Of a stretch of DNA of 64,000 bases, positions 1 through 11,223 are shown piece after piece. A program made the translations under genes and the position numbers. Below the pieces are notes generated by a model. That model did not search any database. It saw only the letters and a program-made list of their open reading frames with translations, and was not told the origin of the DNA. The first letter of the stretch is position 1. Every line of letters begins with the position of its first letter. Source of the stretch: Fallopia convolvulus (taxonomy: Eukaryota; Streptophyta; Magnoliopsida; Caryophyllales; Polygonaceae); the NCBI GenBank assembly GCA_964016875.1, contig OZ024735.1, forward strand, positions 1,790,469-1,854,468. The letters are read 5' to 3'.

Positions 1-53
1 CTTTGTTGGTCAGTTCCATGTGCCCTGTTGTCAACCTCGCTCTGATACCAATT
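1..53 (-). mobile_element. Chromovirus leader with primer-binding site, beyond the left LTR
   Basis: These bases are identical to 4683-4735, the leader just inside the 5' LTR of the chromovirus below. Read on the minus strand, the LTR end is followed by AATT and then TGGTATCAGAGC, the usual initiator-Met tRNA primer-binding site. A leader here means the LTR at 54-2440 also acts as the 5' LTR of another internal region that runs off the window. The array is therefore LTR-internal-LTR-internal rather than a simple two-LTR element. Confidence 0.8.
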
Positions 54-2440
54 TGTAACACCCCATCTTCCGACGAGGCGCTACTAGGGAATAGACCTTA
101 CAAGGTACTATTAATTAGGTTGACAACTACACTGTAGGACCTTACAACGCGGGCACGACGAGAAAAACATAATAAAACATCCAACCTTTATTTAATAAAA
201 CTTAGAAAATGTAATCATGCATGAATCCCCGAAAATCATAAATATTCAAATACGTCACAACGCCTACTGAAACTGAACTATCCGAACAAAAAGATAATAA
301 ACGAAACATAATACTAACTTCGTCTAACAAATATTAAAATCAACATCCTGACTATTATAAATAACCTATTATACAACCAATCCCACTATGACACGCGCTC
401 TTTACCGCTCCGACCCGCCATCTAGCCTCGGTTCCTGCACGGCTCCCTGGTTCCTACCTGGAACTGAAAAATATTCCCCGAAGGGTCAGCGTCTAATCTA
501 CCAAGCTAGAGAGAATACGGAAATTGCAGAACGCTTTAAAAATCATTTCTAAAGTCAGCATACAAATCCACAATCGCAATCATAACTCTAAAGGCCAATA
601 CCTAAATTAGTCTTATAATCAGTCACACAGAACCACATATGCATTCACAATCACAATCTCATAACACAACAATTCCTCCTTTTCCACAATCCGACTACCA
701 AGGCGCTCATCACCGCGCCGAGTGCAGAGGCAGGCCCTCCCACTCCACTTCACCATCTCCCTTCTAACCCCGGGCTAAGCCTCCACTGGAGCACTCGCCA
801 AAAACACACAGATAATACTTTTCGTTTTGAAGGGGAACGGTTTCCCTGTCACACGGGTCAAAGTAGCCAACTCTTCCTCTACGCCAGCTACGATGGGCCG
901 TGTCGGAAACGGTACCAACACAGAGAAAACGTTTCGAAAATATCCTTCCGATAAAATACGTTCAAAACCACTTTACGCACACATCAATTCAAGAAGTTCA
1001 AACAATTTAAAAGGTATTCGGGACTAGTTCCCAAAACCCGCCCTACAATAACGGTACGCAATCTAACAAGGTAGAGAAGAACCGAGCAAGTCGAAAAACG
1101 ACTTACCTCGAACGAAGGATCCTTTGAAAAAGACGGAATTAAGAGCGTAGACAAAAGCGATTTCCTATAAGAAATATTATCGTGACCGGAAAGAATTAGG
1201 TTCAACCCAAACTTGCTGTTAACAATATATAAAGCGAACAACCCTTAATTTTCAAACCCCACTTAAAGCATGGTCCAACCATAGTTTCTTAAGCTCTCTA
1301 ATAAACCCAACTCCACTAATTAACTATATTAACAAGTAGAAACAAACACTAATATATACTGGATATATATATATACTAATCTACATCATGAACTAGCTCA
1401 CTCCCATAATGATTGATCAGACCACTCCACCTAAAAAGAAAAACCATACTGATACTTTACTTGAAAAACTAATAACAATAATACATACTAAAAGAAGTTC
1501 CTCCTCCTGCAGTCAAAACAGCGATCGCCTCACGTGATCAGTTCAACTACCATTTTTAATAAAAAAACACACACTTTATGCTAATTGAAATAATCGAACT
1601 TCACGAACCCAGCCCTTAACGATCGTCGTCTTCATCAATGGCCACAACTTCACGACCGGCTAGTGCGCCCGACACCCGACAAACCCGATGCTTCCCTTAC
1701 GAGCGCTTCTCTCATCCCGACCCGACGGACACGAAGAAGAAAGAAGACAAGCAGCCTTCACCCAACACAGAAATCAAGAAGAGAGGCAAGAATGACTCAC
1801 CGGCAATCGAAGCGTCCGTGCGCGACCGTCTTGGTTTGCAGAGGAAACGCTCACCACGAACTCGCCGGAGAAGGAAGCGAAAGAAAACGGAGTTGAAGGC
1901 AGAAGGAGAGCATGAGTTTTTTTCATGAAGATCGAGACGGCTTTGATCGAGGGCTCGATTTATAAACAAGAGCGATTAAAGATATAGTTATTGCTTAAGA
2001 TAAAATTTTCGGTTAAGATATGATCCACGAGCTTAACCAAGTAAAAAGTGATTAAAAAGGTGATAAATTTAGCCCTAAGCGGATGGGATTAGTTGAGGGT
2101 AGGATTATGCTTTTGGATAGAAATACTTGTGTACATAAATATATAGATATATATAATTTGGATAAGATATTATTAAGGTGAAGATAAAAATTTTGGTTAA
2201 TGTTTACGGTAACTTAATTTAAGAAAGAATTTGTGATTCGATTCCATTGAAAGATTAGGATTAATCTCACAATATATATATATATTTATATATGTGACCA
2301 AATCCGGATTAGTATATCGGATCATTAAGACCTATATTTTCCTAAAACGAGGTTGCATGTGGTTCAAAAACTCGATTTTTTTGTAACTTAAAGAACTCGT
2401 TTTTCCGACCCACGAGACCTACACGACTACGGATATTACA
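54..2440 (-). repeat. Chromovirus LTR (left copy, 3' LTR of the internal region)
   Basis: 2387-bp long terminal repeat. On the minus strand it starts TGTAATATCC and ends GGTGTTACA. It matches 4736-7122 at a constant offset of 4682 from end to end, so there are no net indels, and I noticed no substitutions in the stretches compared. Near identity implies recent activity or recent recombination. Short ORFs inside, for example 1638-1928, occur identically in both LTRs and show no coding signature. Confidence 0.93.
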
Positions 2441-2456
2441 TACTACCCCCCTTAAG
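2441..2456 (-). other. Polypurine tract of the chromovirus
   Basis: Immediately inside the left LTR, the minus strand reads CTTAAGGGGGGTAGTA, a purine-rich run abutting TGTAATATCC. This is the expected plus-strand primer position of an LTR retrotransposon and fixes the element on the minus strand. Confidence 0.8.
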
Positions 2457-2685
2457 AAAGTTTCGTCCCGAAACTTTTACACGAAAGAAAAGATATCCGA
2501 GGTTTTCACAAACCTCTCCCCCTTAGAGAGGTTCGTCCTCGAACCGGAATTGATTGTTAACGGTAATCATAATCAACACTAGCCATCAAAATTACGCAAC
2601 ACGTCAAACAAATATTTGAACAGTCAAACAGGCAAGTTAAACGAACACCAATCACGAAACAAATATCGAATATGAAAGCAACACA

Positions 2686-4521
2686 CTAATGACTAACCTT
2701 CCCCTCAAACGCCTCTACTAAACCCGGGTAGATTTCTGGGTAACTTTCACTCATCCTGGACTCCGTCTCCCAAGTGGCCTCTTCGACTCCCCGTCGAGAC
2801 CACTGAATCAACACCAGCGAAATCTCCTTGTTCTGCAGCTTCTTCATTCGTCGATCTAAAATCTTCAGCGGTTGTTCCCGGAAAGTGTGATCTGGTTCTA
2901 CCACCAAATCCTCATAATTCAGTCTGTGACTAGGATCCGGGACATACTGTCTCAACTGTGCCACATGGAATACAGGGTGCACTCCTTCCAAGGCAGGCGG
3001 CAATGCTAGCCTGTAAGCCACCTCGCCTACTCTCTCCAGAATCTCGAACGGACCGATGTATCGGGGACTCGGCTTTCCTTTCACCCCGAATCTCCTTACC
3101 CCGCGGGTAGGCGATACTCTCAACCAAACATGGGCTCCGACCTCAAACTCCAACGGTCTACGCCTCTTGTCTGCATAGGACTTCTGGCGACTCTGAGCAG
3201 CTAACATTCTCTCTCTGATTAAGGCCACTTTCCCGATCGTCTCCTCAATCATCTGTGGCCTCTCTCCTACTCCATCTGAGGGATCATCCCAACACAGCGG
3301 CGTCCTACACTTCCAACCATATAAGGCCTCATAAGGAGCCATCTGAATCGACGAATGCCAACTGTTATTATAGGCAAACTCTACCAAAGTCAAGTGATCC
3401 GACCACTGACCTCCCCAGTCTAATACGCAGGACCTCAGCATGTCCTCTAGTGTCTGAATCGTCCTCTCTGTCTGACCGTCCGACTGCGGATGATAAGCAG
3501 TCGTAAAATGTAATCTCGTCCCTAATGCCTCATGCACCTGCTGCCAATATCTGGAAGTAAAACGCCCATCTCGGTCCGACACAATCGTCTTAGGCACTCC
3601 GTTCAGCCTAACTATCTGATTAATAAATACCTCCACTAACTTGCTCACTTGCCACGTCTCTCGGATAGGTAAAAAGCGAGCAGTCTTCGTCAGTCTATCC
3701 ACCACTACCCAAATAGCATCATGGCCTCTGCTGAGTCTCAAACCGGTGACAAAATCCATGGAGATGTCCTCCCACTTCCATTCTGGAATAGGAAGTGATT
3801 GAAGCATTCCTCCGGGTCTCTGGTGCTCGATCTTCACCTGCTGGCAGACCTGACATTTAGCGACGAATCTCGCTACATCCGGCTTCATGCCATCCCACCA
3901 ATAAAACTGTCGCAAATCCTTGTACATCTTACTCGTCCCGGGGTGGATTGAGTAAGGTATAGCATGAGCCTCTTGCAAAATCTTCTGCCTCAAATCTGCA
4001 TCTCGAGGCACACAAATCCGACCACGTAAACACAAAATACCATCTGCTCTCTCCGAAAAGTCGGGTGCCTCTCCACGGCTCAATCTTTGCCTCAAATCCT
4101 GAATCATCGGGCAATCTTCATGCTTCTGCCTTATTTCCTCAAATAAAGACGGCCGACATTCTAGGGTTTTCAGACTGCCCTGGTAACGCTGAATCTGTAC
4201 TTCAATTCCGTATCTCATCAGCTCTCTCTGCAACTCTGGCTGAGCCGTCAGATGAGACAGCATACTCTCCTGAGGCGTCTTTCTGCTAAGGGCATCAACG
4301 ACCACATTCCCTTTCCCTGGATGGTAAAGGATCTCAAGGTCGTAATCTTTCAGTAACTCAAGCCATCTCCTCTGTCGCATATTCAACTCCCTCTGAGTGA
4401 AGATATACTTGAGGCTCTTATGATCTGTCATCACTTTGCAGGTACTCCCATACAAGTAATGACGCCAAATCTTCAGAGCGTTTACTACAGCTGCCAACTC
4501 CAAATCATGAGTAGGATAATT
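2686..4521 (-). pseudogene. Chromovirus pol remnant: partial RNase H, integrase, chromodomain-type tail
   Basis: Open frame of about 605 residues on the minus strand, counted here from the TTG at 4503. Only the C-terminal part of RNase H remains (DHKS near residue 27, VVVDALSRK near 67-75). Integrase follows: an HHCC zinc finger (H180, H187, C217, C220) and a D-D-35-E core (D250, D310, E346). The tail (about 545-600) has the plant chromovirus pattern ending VEEATWE. Codons just upstream of 4503 read NYPTHD, the normal continuation of gypsy RNase H, until about 4521, where a stop follows. Gag, protease, RT and the first RNase H aspartate are missing. The frame is otherwise uninterrupted, so the deletion looks recent. 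Wording of the integrase suggests the Tekay/Del clade, which is inference. The product cannot transpose by itself. Confidence 0.9.
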
Positions 4522-4735
4522 CTATTTATCAACCTAATTCTTACTATTCTACGTGAGGTCCTTCGGCTGATGGGGCGGAGTCGCGACCTGTCACCTACCC
4601 CCCTATATGCAACATGCCTACCCAAATTAAAACATTTTGAAAACACCGGCCGGTTTTGGTTTTAAGTTGGACCTCGGGTACTCTTTGTTGGTCAGTTCCA
4701 TGTGCCCTGTTGTCAACCTCGCTCTGATACCAATT
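4522..4735 (-). mobile_element. Chromovirus leader and primer-binding site, fused to the pol remnant
   Basis: The minus-strand leader starts at the LTR boundary (4735) with AATT and TGGTATCAGAGC (Met-tRNA primer-binding site), continues about 210 bp without an ORF, and joins directly into the RNase H coding sequence at about 4521. In a complete element several kilobases of gag-protease-RT would lie here. Confidence 0.85.
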
Positions 4736-7122
4736 TGTAACACCCCATCTTCCGACGAGGCGCTACTAGGGAATAGACCTTACAAGGTACTATTAATTAG
4801 GTTGACAACTACACTGTAGGACCTTACAACGCGGGCACGACGAGAAAAACATAATAAAACATCCAACCTTTATTTAATAAAACTTAGAAAATGTAATCAT
4901 GCATGAATCCCCGAAAATCATAAATATTCAAATACGTCACAACGCCTACTGAAACTGAACTATCCGAACAAAAAGATAATAAACGAAACATAATACTAAC
5001 TTCGTCTAACAAATATTAAAATCAACATCCTGACTATTATAAATAACCTATTATACAACCAATCCCACTATGACACGCGCTCTTTACCGCTCCGACCCGC
5101 CATCTAGCCTCGGTTCCTGCACGGCTCCCTGGTTCCTACCTGGAACTGAAAAATATTCCCCGAAGGGTCAGCGTCTAATCTACCAAGCTAGAGAGAATAC
5201 GGAAATTGCAGAACGCTTTAAAAATCATTTCTAAAGTCAGCATACAAATCCACAATCGCAATCATAACTCTAAAGGCCAATACCTAAATTAGTCTTATAA
5301 TCAGTCACACAGAACCACATATGCATTCACAATCACAATCTCATAACACAACAATTCCTCCTTTTCCACAATCCGACTACCAAGGCGCTCATCACCGCGC
5401 CGAGTGCAGAGGCAGGCCCTCCCACTCCACTTCACCATCTCCCTTCTAACCCCGGGCTAAGCCTCCACTGGAGCACTCGCCAAAAACACACAGATAATAC
5501 TTTTCGTTTTGAAGGGGAACGGTTTCCCTGTCACACGGGTCAAAGTAGCCAACTCTTCCTCTACGCCAGCTACGATGGGCCGTGTCGGAAACGGTACCAA
5601 CACAGAGAAAACGTTTCGAAAATATCCTTCCGATAAAATACGTTCAAAACCACTTTACGCACACATCAATTCAAGAAGTTCAAACAATTTAAAAGGTATT
5701 CGGGACTAGTTCCCAAAACCCGCCCTACAATAACGGTACGCAATCTAACAAGGTAGAGAAGAACCGAGCAAGTCGAAAAACGACTTACCTCGAACGAAGG
5801 ATCCTTTGAAAAAGACGGAATTAAGAGCGTAGACAAAAGCGATTTCCTATAAGAAATATTATCGTGACCGGAAAGAATTAGGTTCAACCCAAACTTGCTG
5901 TTAACAATATATAAAGCGAACAACCCTTAATTTTCAAACCCCACTTAAAGCATGGTCCAACCATAGTTTCTTAAGCTCTCTAATAAACCCAACTCCACTA
6001 ATTAACTATATTAACAAGTAGAAACAAACACTAATATATACTGGATATATATATATACTAATCTACATCATGAACTAGCTCACTCCCATAATGATTGATC
6101 AGACCACTCCACCTAAAAAGAAAAACCATACTGATACTTTACTTGAAAAACTAATAACAATAATACATACTAAAAGAAGTTCCTCCTCCTGCAGTCAAAA
6201 CAGCGATCGCCTCACGTGATCAGTTCAACTACCATTTTTAATAAAAAAACACACACTTTATGCTAATTGAAATAATCGAACTTCACGAACCCAGCCCTTA
6301 ACGATCGTCGTCTTCATCAATGGCCACAACTTCACGACCGGCTAGTGCGCCCGACACCCGACAAACCCGATGCTTCCCTTACGAGCGCTTCTCTCATCCC
6401 GACCCGACGGACACGAAGAAGAAAGAAGACAAGCAGCCTTCACCCAACACAGAAATCAAGAAGAGAGGCAAGAATGACTCACCGGCAATCGAAGCGTCCG
6501 TGCGCGACCGTCTTGGTTTGCAGAGGAAACGCTCACCACGAACTCGCCGGAGAAGGAAGCGAAAGAAAACGGAGTTGAAGGCAGAAGGAGAGCATGAGTT
6601 TTTTTCATGAAGATCGAGACGGCTTTGATCGAGGGCTCGATTTATAAACAAGAGCGATTAAAGATATAGTTATTGCTTAAGATAAAATTTTCGGTTAAGA
6701 TATGATCCACGAGCTTAACCAAGTAAAAAGTGATTAAAAAGGTGATAAATTTAGCCCTAAGCGGATGGGATTAGTTGAGGGTAGGATTATGCTTTTGGAT
6801 AGAAATACTTGTGTACATAAATATATAGATATATATAATTTGGATAAGATATTATTAAGGTGAAGATAAAAATTTTGGTTAATGTTTACGGTAACTTAAT
6901 TTAAGAAAGAATTTGTGATTCGATTCCATTGAAAGATTAGGATTAATCTCACAATATATATATATATTTATATATGTGACCAAATCCGGATTAGTATATC
7001 GGATCATTAAGACCTATATTTTCCTAAAACGAGGTTGCATGTGGTTCAAAAACTCGATTTTTTTGTAACTTAAAGAACTCGTTTTTCCGACCCACGAGAC
7101 CTACACGACTACGGATATTACA
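4736..7122 (-). repeat. Chromovirus LTR (right copy, 5' LTR)
   Basis: Second 2387-bp LTR, the 5' LTR in the element's own direction. The right boundary at 7122 is sharp, since the match to the left LTR stops there. The far end of the chain is outside the window, so the 5-bp target duplication cannot be checked. Confidence 0.92.
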
Positions 7123-7148
7123 ATATTCATTGTGTATTACATTGGCAT

Positions 7149-7874
7149 TCATTTGGCAGCATGCAATAATGAAGATAAAATAATTATGTCGATATTATAC
7201 AACTATTTATTTTTATCATATTCATCGTAACTAGACTTGTCAATCGGGTCGGGTCAGGCGGGTTTGGGTTCAGGTTCAGTCATTTCGGGTTCGGGTTAAA
7301 TCGAGTTCGGTTTCGTTATGAGTTAGGGTCAATCGGGGTGGGTTGTAGCGGGTTTTCGGTCGGGTCGAGTTGACCATCGGGTCTAAAATAAGCTTGTTTT
7401 ATGATTATTAAAATTAATTTTTAATTAAATAATAATATTTAATTATAATATATTATTTTTAGGGAAATTCTGGTTGGTACCCTCAAGTTTTTGGCTTTTC
7501 CGAATGATGCCCTGAAAAAAACGTATTCTGAGTGGTACCCCTGAACTTTTGCTAAAGTCCGTCAAATGCCCTTACTAGTGAATTTTCCTTAGTTTTTAAC
7601 TAAATAAGTATGTTTTCTAATGAAAAAATATTTTTTATTTGATTAATTTAGAACAAAATTTTATTTTAATAACATTTAAAATAAATTATATAAAAATATT
7701 AAATTAAAATTATTATATTTATATATTTGTCAAGTTGATTGTATGTTGTATAATTAAAAAAAATTAAGTTGCAATAAAAATATCACAATATTCATTTGGC
7801 ACCATGCGATAATGAAGATAAAATAATTATGTAGATATTATATAACTATTTATTTTAATCAAATTCATCGTAAC
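7149..7874. repeat. Pair of ~85-bp direct repeats flanking a TE mosaic
   Basis: A segment of about 85 bp beginning TTCATTTGGCA and ending ATTCATCGTAAC occurs at about 7149-7232 and again at about 7791-7874, with scattered differences. Between the copies lie a GGGTC-rich segment (7233-7390), AT-rich DNA and half a Mutator-like element. The pair could be a short duplication or remnants of short terminal repeats. I see no coding sequence. Confidence 0.6.
7462..7790 (+). mobile_element. Truncated Mutator-like foldback element (left half)
   Basis: Starts GGGAAATTCTGGTTGGTACC and matches the left half of the complete 868-bp element at 57840-58707: the 130-bp terminal arm followed by AT-rich DNA. 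The match stops near 7790, where the ~85-bp repeat begins, and the right inverted arm is absent. No coding capacity. Confidence 0.8.
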
Positions 7875-8063
7875 ACAAGTACAAATAAAGATTAAAAAAA
7901 TACGTTAACATTTATTAATTTAAAAAATAGGAGAGAGAATCAATATTAAAATGGATGAATTAAATAAATAGCAAAAAAAAGACCTAATTAGGTGGATATT
8001 AAGGAGTGTGCAAAAATTAGGTAAATGGCAAAAAACCCCATCCCCCACCCCCCACCCAACTCC

Positions 8064-8187
8064 CACCGAGTTGACTCGGTTGTTGACCGGGTTGACTCGT
8101 CCGTTGACCGAGTTGACTCGGTCGTTGACCGTCCATTGACCGACCATTGACCGAGCGTTGACCGACCGTTGACCGGCGTTGACCATC
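8064..8187 (+). promoter_or_regulatory. Array of 11 W-box motifs (TTGACC/T)
   Basis: TTGAC followed by C or T occurs at 8071, 8083, 8092, 8104, 8113, 8125, 8136, 8147, 8158, 8169 and 8179: eleven copies in 114 bp, all on one strand, spaced 9-12 bp (about one helical turn). TTGAC[C/T] is the binding core of WRKY transcription factors. The array sits at the edge of a dispersed repeat, so it may be only a simple-sequence-like expansion. A decayed counterpart in opposite orientation is at 56819-56900. Confidence 0.65.
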
Positions 8188-9560
8188 ATCACTATCATCA
8201 CTTTCATAGCCGTCATCACAATTTTTTGATGACAAAAAGTGTAATAAAAGGTAAAAAGTGTCATCAAAATGTCTTAATGACATTTTTTTATGACAAAAAA
8301 TATAATCAAAGGCATTCAACCACATAAAAACAACCGTCATCACTGTCATCACAATTTATTTCACTGTCATCACAATTTTTTGATGACAAAAAGTGTAATA
8401 AAAGGTAAAAAATGTTATGAAATGTCTTGATGACAACTTTTTGATGACAAAAAGTATCATCAAAGGCATTCAACCACATAAAAGCAACCGCCATCACTGT
8501 CATCACATTTTTTTTTCACCGGCATCACAATTTTTTAACCGTCATCACGATTTTTTGATGACAAAAAGTGTAATAAAAGGTAAAAAGTGTCATCCAAATG
8601 TCTTGATGATAACTTTTTGATAACAAAAAATATCATCAAAGTCATTCAACCATATAAAAACAACCGTCATCACACATAAAAAACAAAGTTGTCATCAAAT
8701 ATGTATCGTCACGTTTAATTTTTTTAGTGTCATCAAATATGTGTCATTACATACAATTTTTTTCTAGTGTCATCAAATATGTGTCACCACTCAAAGTGTC
8801 ATCAAAAAATTATTGATGACACGATTCAAACAGTCATCAACTGTCATCACTAATTGATGACGGTTTGATTGTCATAAAATATCATCACAAGTGTCATCAA
8901 AATATCTTGATGACAAAAAGTATCATCAAAGTCATTCAACCACATAAAAACAATCGTCATCACACAAAAAAAAAACAAAGTTGTCGTCATCACATTTATT
9001 GTTTTAGTGTGATCAATCATCACGTATAATTTTTTTAGTGTCATTAAAAAAGTATTGATGACACGGTTCGATTGTCATCAACCGTCATCACTACTTGATG
9101 ACGGTTTAATTGTCATCAACTATCATCACAAATGTCATCCATACTTGATGACGGTTCGATTGTCATCACAAATGACATCGCTACTTAATGACAGTTCGAT
9201 TGTCATCAACCGTCATCACTACTTGATGACGGTTTGATTGTCATCAACTATCATCACAAATGTCATCCATACTTGATGACGGTTCGATTGTCATCACAAA
9301 TGACATCGTTACTTGATGACGGTTCGCTACTTGATGACGGTTCGATTGTCATCAATGGTCATCAAGACTTGATGACGATTCGATTGTCATCATTTTTTCA
9401 TAAATTCTCATCAAAAAAGTATTGATGACACGGTTCGATTGTCATCACAAAATGTCATCGCTACTTGATGACGGTTCGATTGTCATCAATTATAATCATA
9501 ATTGTCATCATTATATGATGATGGTTCGATTGTCATCAACTGACATCAAATTATTCTACC
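8188..9560. repeat. TGATGAC/GTCATCA hairpin repeat array
   Basis: About 1.4 kb built almost entirely of TGATGAC and its complement GTCATCA. The left part (8188-9050) has units such as TTTTTTGATGACAAAAAGTG. The right part (9055-9535) has about a dozen short hairpins in which TTGATGAC and GTCATCAA flank a 7-11 base spacer usually reading GGTTCGATT. A higher-order unit of about 125 bp is duplicated at about 9098-9222 and 9223-9347. The ORFs crossing it are low-complexity artefacts. It resembles subterminal repeats of a DNA transposon, but I found no terminal inverted repeat or transposase. A related array in opposite orientation is at 55390-56815. Confidence 0.85.
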
Positions 9561-9926
9561 CTCAAATTGATTTTAATTTGATCACTTTTCAACTAATTTA
9601 GACTGAACTTGTAATGTAATTTAATTTGGGCACGTTCTATAAGTATCATCAAAAAAATAATTAATAAGCCTATTTTGGATAATGTAATAGATGTGTACTA
9701 ATAATTATATTAGAAATATTAATATACACATTTGCATATTGAAATTTCCAAGTAAAGATTATAAGAAGGCAAAAGTTCTGCAAGTTGAAAGAATTAATGG
9801 ATATTTAGAGTGATAATAATTTTATTGGTCATTCTCTTGATGGAGGTAAATTCTGTACTTATGCCAGTTATATGTTACTGTGATGATGATAGAGATAATT
9901 GAATCCATGCCCTTTAATTATTTACT
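9561..9926. other. Intergenic AT-rich DNA
   Basis: AT-rich sequence between the hairpin array and the foldback element. I see no coding sequence, RNA gene or terminal repeat. Confidence 0.5.
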
Positions 9927-9936
9927 AAAAAAAGAG

Positions 9937-10415
9937 GGAAGAATACATCAACAGACCCCTGTACTTATACTTTTTTTCCTATTGGACCCCTGTACTAAAA
10001 AATGTTCAAACAAACTCCTGTACTGCCCCCAATTTTGCCTATTGAACACTTTCAATCTTATTCTCCTTCTAGTGTACATCACGCACCTTATGTGTCATGT
10101 TATTTTGCCAAATAAGCCAAAATGGTCAAATACATACATGTTATTTTGCCAAAATACGTACATGTTACATAAGGCGCGTGAAGACTTGAAAGTGTTCAAT
10201 AGGCAAAATAACATGTACGTATTTGACCATTTCGGCTTATTTGGCAAAATAACATGACACATAAGGCGTGTGATGTACACTGGAAGGAGAATAAGATTGA
10301 AAGTGTTCAATAGGCAAAATTAGGGACAGTACAGGAGTCTGTTTGAACATTTTTTAGTACAGGGGTCCAATAGGAAAAAAAGTATAAGTACAGGGGTCTG
10401 TTGATGTATTCTGCC
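9937..10415. mobile_element. Foldback element with ~215-bp inverted arms and ~10-bp target duplication
   Basis: The arms 9937-10152 and 10203-10415 are inverted copies around a ~50-bp centre. The termini read GGAAGAATACATCAACAG on the left and, complemented, GGCAGAATACATCAACAG on the right. AAAAAAAGAG flanks both sides (9927-9936 and 10416-10425). The A-run leaves 9 or 10 bp possible, and 9 bp is the Mutator-superfamily size. There is no transposase, so it is non-autonomous. Predicted ORFs over the arms are mirror images of each other, not genes. Confidence 0.85.
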
Positions 10416-10452
10416 AAAAAAAGAGCCGGGTAACAAAGAAAAACAAACAACT

Positions 10453-10947
10453 TTACAGGATTATAAAATTCAAGCCCAGCTTTAATACGTGTTTGAAAAA
10501 GAAAACATGCAGTGTCAATCGAGCAATTGACCAAATTATGACTAGAGAAGCAAATATTGAATATTTTAAATACACATAGCCACATAGGCCTAGAAAGCCT
10601 GCTCCTCCATTAATAAAGTGTTTGCTCATTAATAAAGTGTTGCTCCATCTGGAAGGTGAAGAAGATAGGTTAGCAAACTCCAACTGATGCATAGTGAAGC
10701 AAATATTGATTGCTACTCTATGGAAGATGAGACCTTCAAATACGGCAACCATAGATTTCAAAGCTCCCACTGTGCATTCGAGTTCCTTTGGTTGTTTAAA
10801 CAGTTCCACCAAGCAATATGAAGCTATCAGCTTGATTAATGGTGAATTTTGATGCATAAGCCTGCAATAGTCTTGACAAAGAACGCTCAAAGTAGAAGAT
10901 TGAAGAGTGCTTTGCTCGTCTTCGTATCCAGGTAGAACTACAAGCAA
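10453..10947 (-). pseudogene. Unassigned gene fragment within a gene-fragment mosaic
   Basis: Minus-strand open stretch of up to 164 codons. The first ~80 residues look protein-like (helical, with LCQDYCRLMHQNSPLIKLIA and a Leu/Val-rich continuation); the rest drifts into low-complexity sequence. I do not firmly recognise the family; there is a faint likeness to the plant meiotic protein PRD1, held at low confidence. It lies on the same strand as the adjacent carboxypeptidase-, PI4-kinase- and RIBA-like fragments, which suggests it was captured with them. Confidence 0.4.
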
Positions 10948-11064
10948 ACTAGAGAGATAATAGAGGAGTTTGCTACTCTGCTAGTAATATAAATAGTACT
11001 GATGATTAAAGGATGCAGGAGTCACTTACCTTCTTAAGTAAAAGCAGTTGAGTAAAAGCAGAAA

Positions 11065-11215
11065 TGTCAGTGGCTTTACAGCATAGTCACTTACCTTCCT
11101 TTCAGCATCAAGAAAATCCCCAATTCCGTCCCACCGTAGTTTCTTAATCCAAACTTCAACAGAAACAACGCCGTCCCTCAAATCCAATTGCCCTTGATAC
11201 AACAACACCTTAGTG
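11065..11215 (-). pseudogene. Serine carboxypeptidase-like fragment
   Basis: The minus strand encodes KVLLYQGQLDLRDGVVSVEV followed by WIKKLRWDGIGDFLDAERKV. This matches the C-terminal region of plant serine carboxypeptidase-like proteins of the SCPL50/51 type, around the loop bearing the catalytic Asp (LDLRDG). Only about 50 residues are present; the catalytic Ser and His regions are absent. It joins the PI4-kinase fragment directly at about 11215-11225 in a different frame, so it is a broken chimera and not a working enzyme. Confidence 0.7.
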
Positions 11216-11223
11216 CAAACACT

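Noticed and set aside
827..1969. Short ORFs in the left LTR (66, 85, 96, 77 and 85 codons), repeated at 5509-6651
   Set aside because: Identical because the LTRs are identical. They overlap on both strands and have no domain or start context, so they are LTR noise.
7920..9425. Several 60-115-codon ORFs across the TGATGAC arrays
   Set aside because: Low-complexity translations of a repeat in several frames on both strands; no protein signature.
8188..9560. CRISPR-like array (regular repeats with spacers)
   Set aside because: Plant nuclear context, repeats of variable spacing and palindromic TGATGAC motifs, no constant repeat with unique spacers and no cas genes.
9880..10310. Two ORFs with nearly the same protein on opposite strands
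   Set aside because: They are the two arms of the foldback element read in opposite directions.
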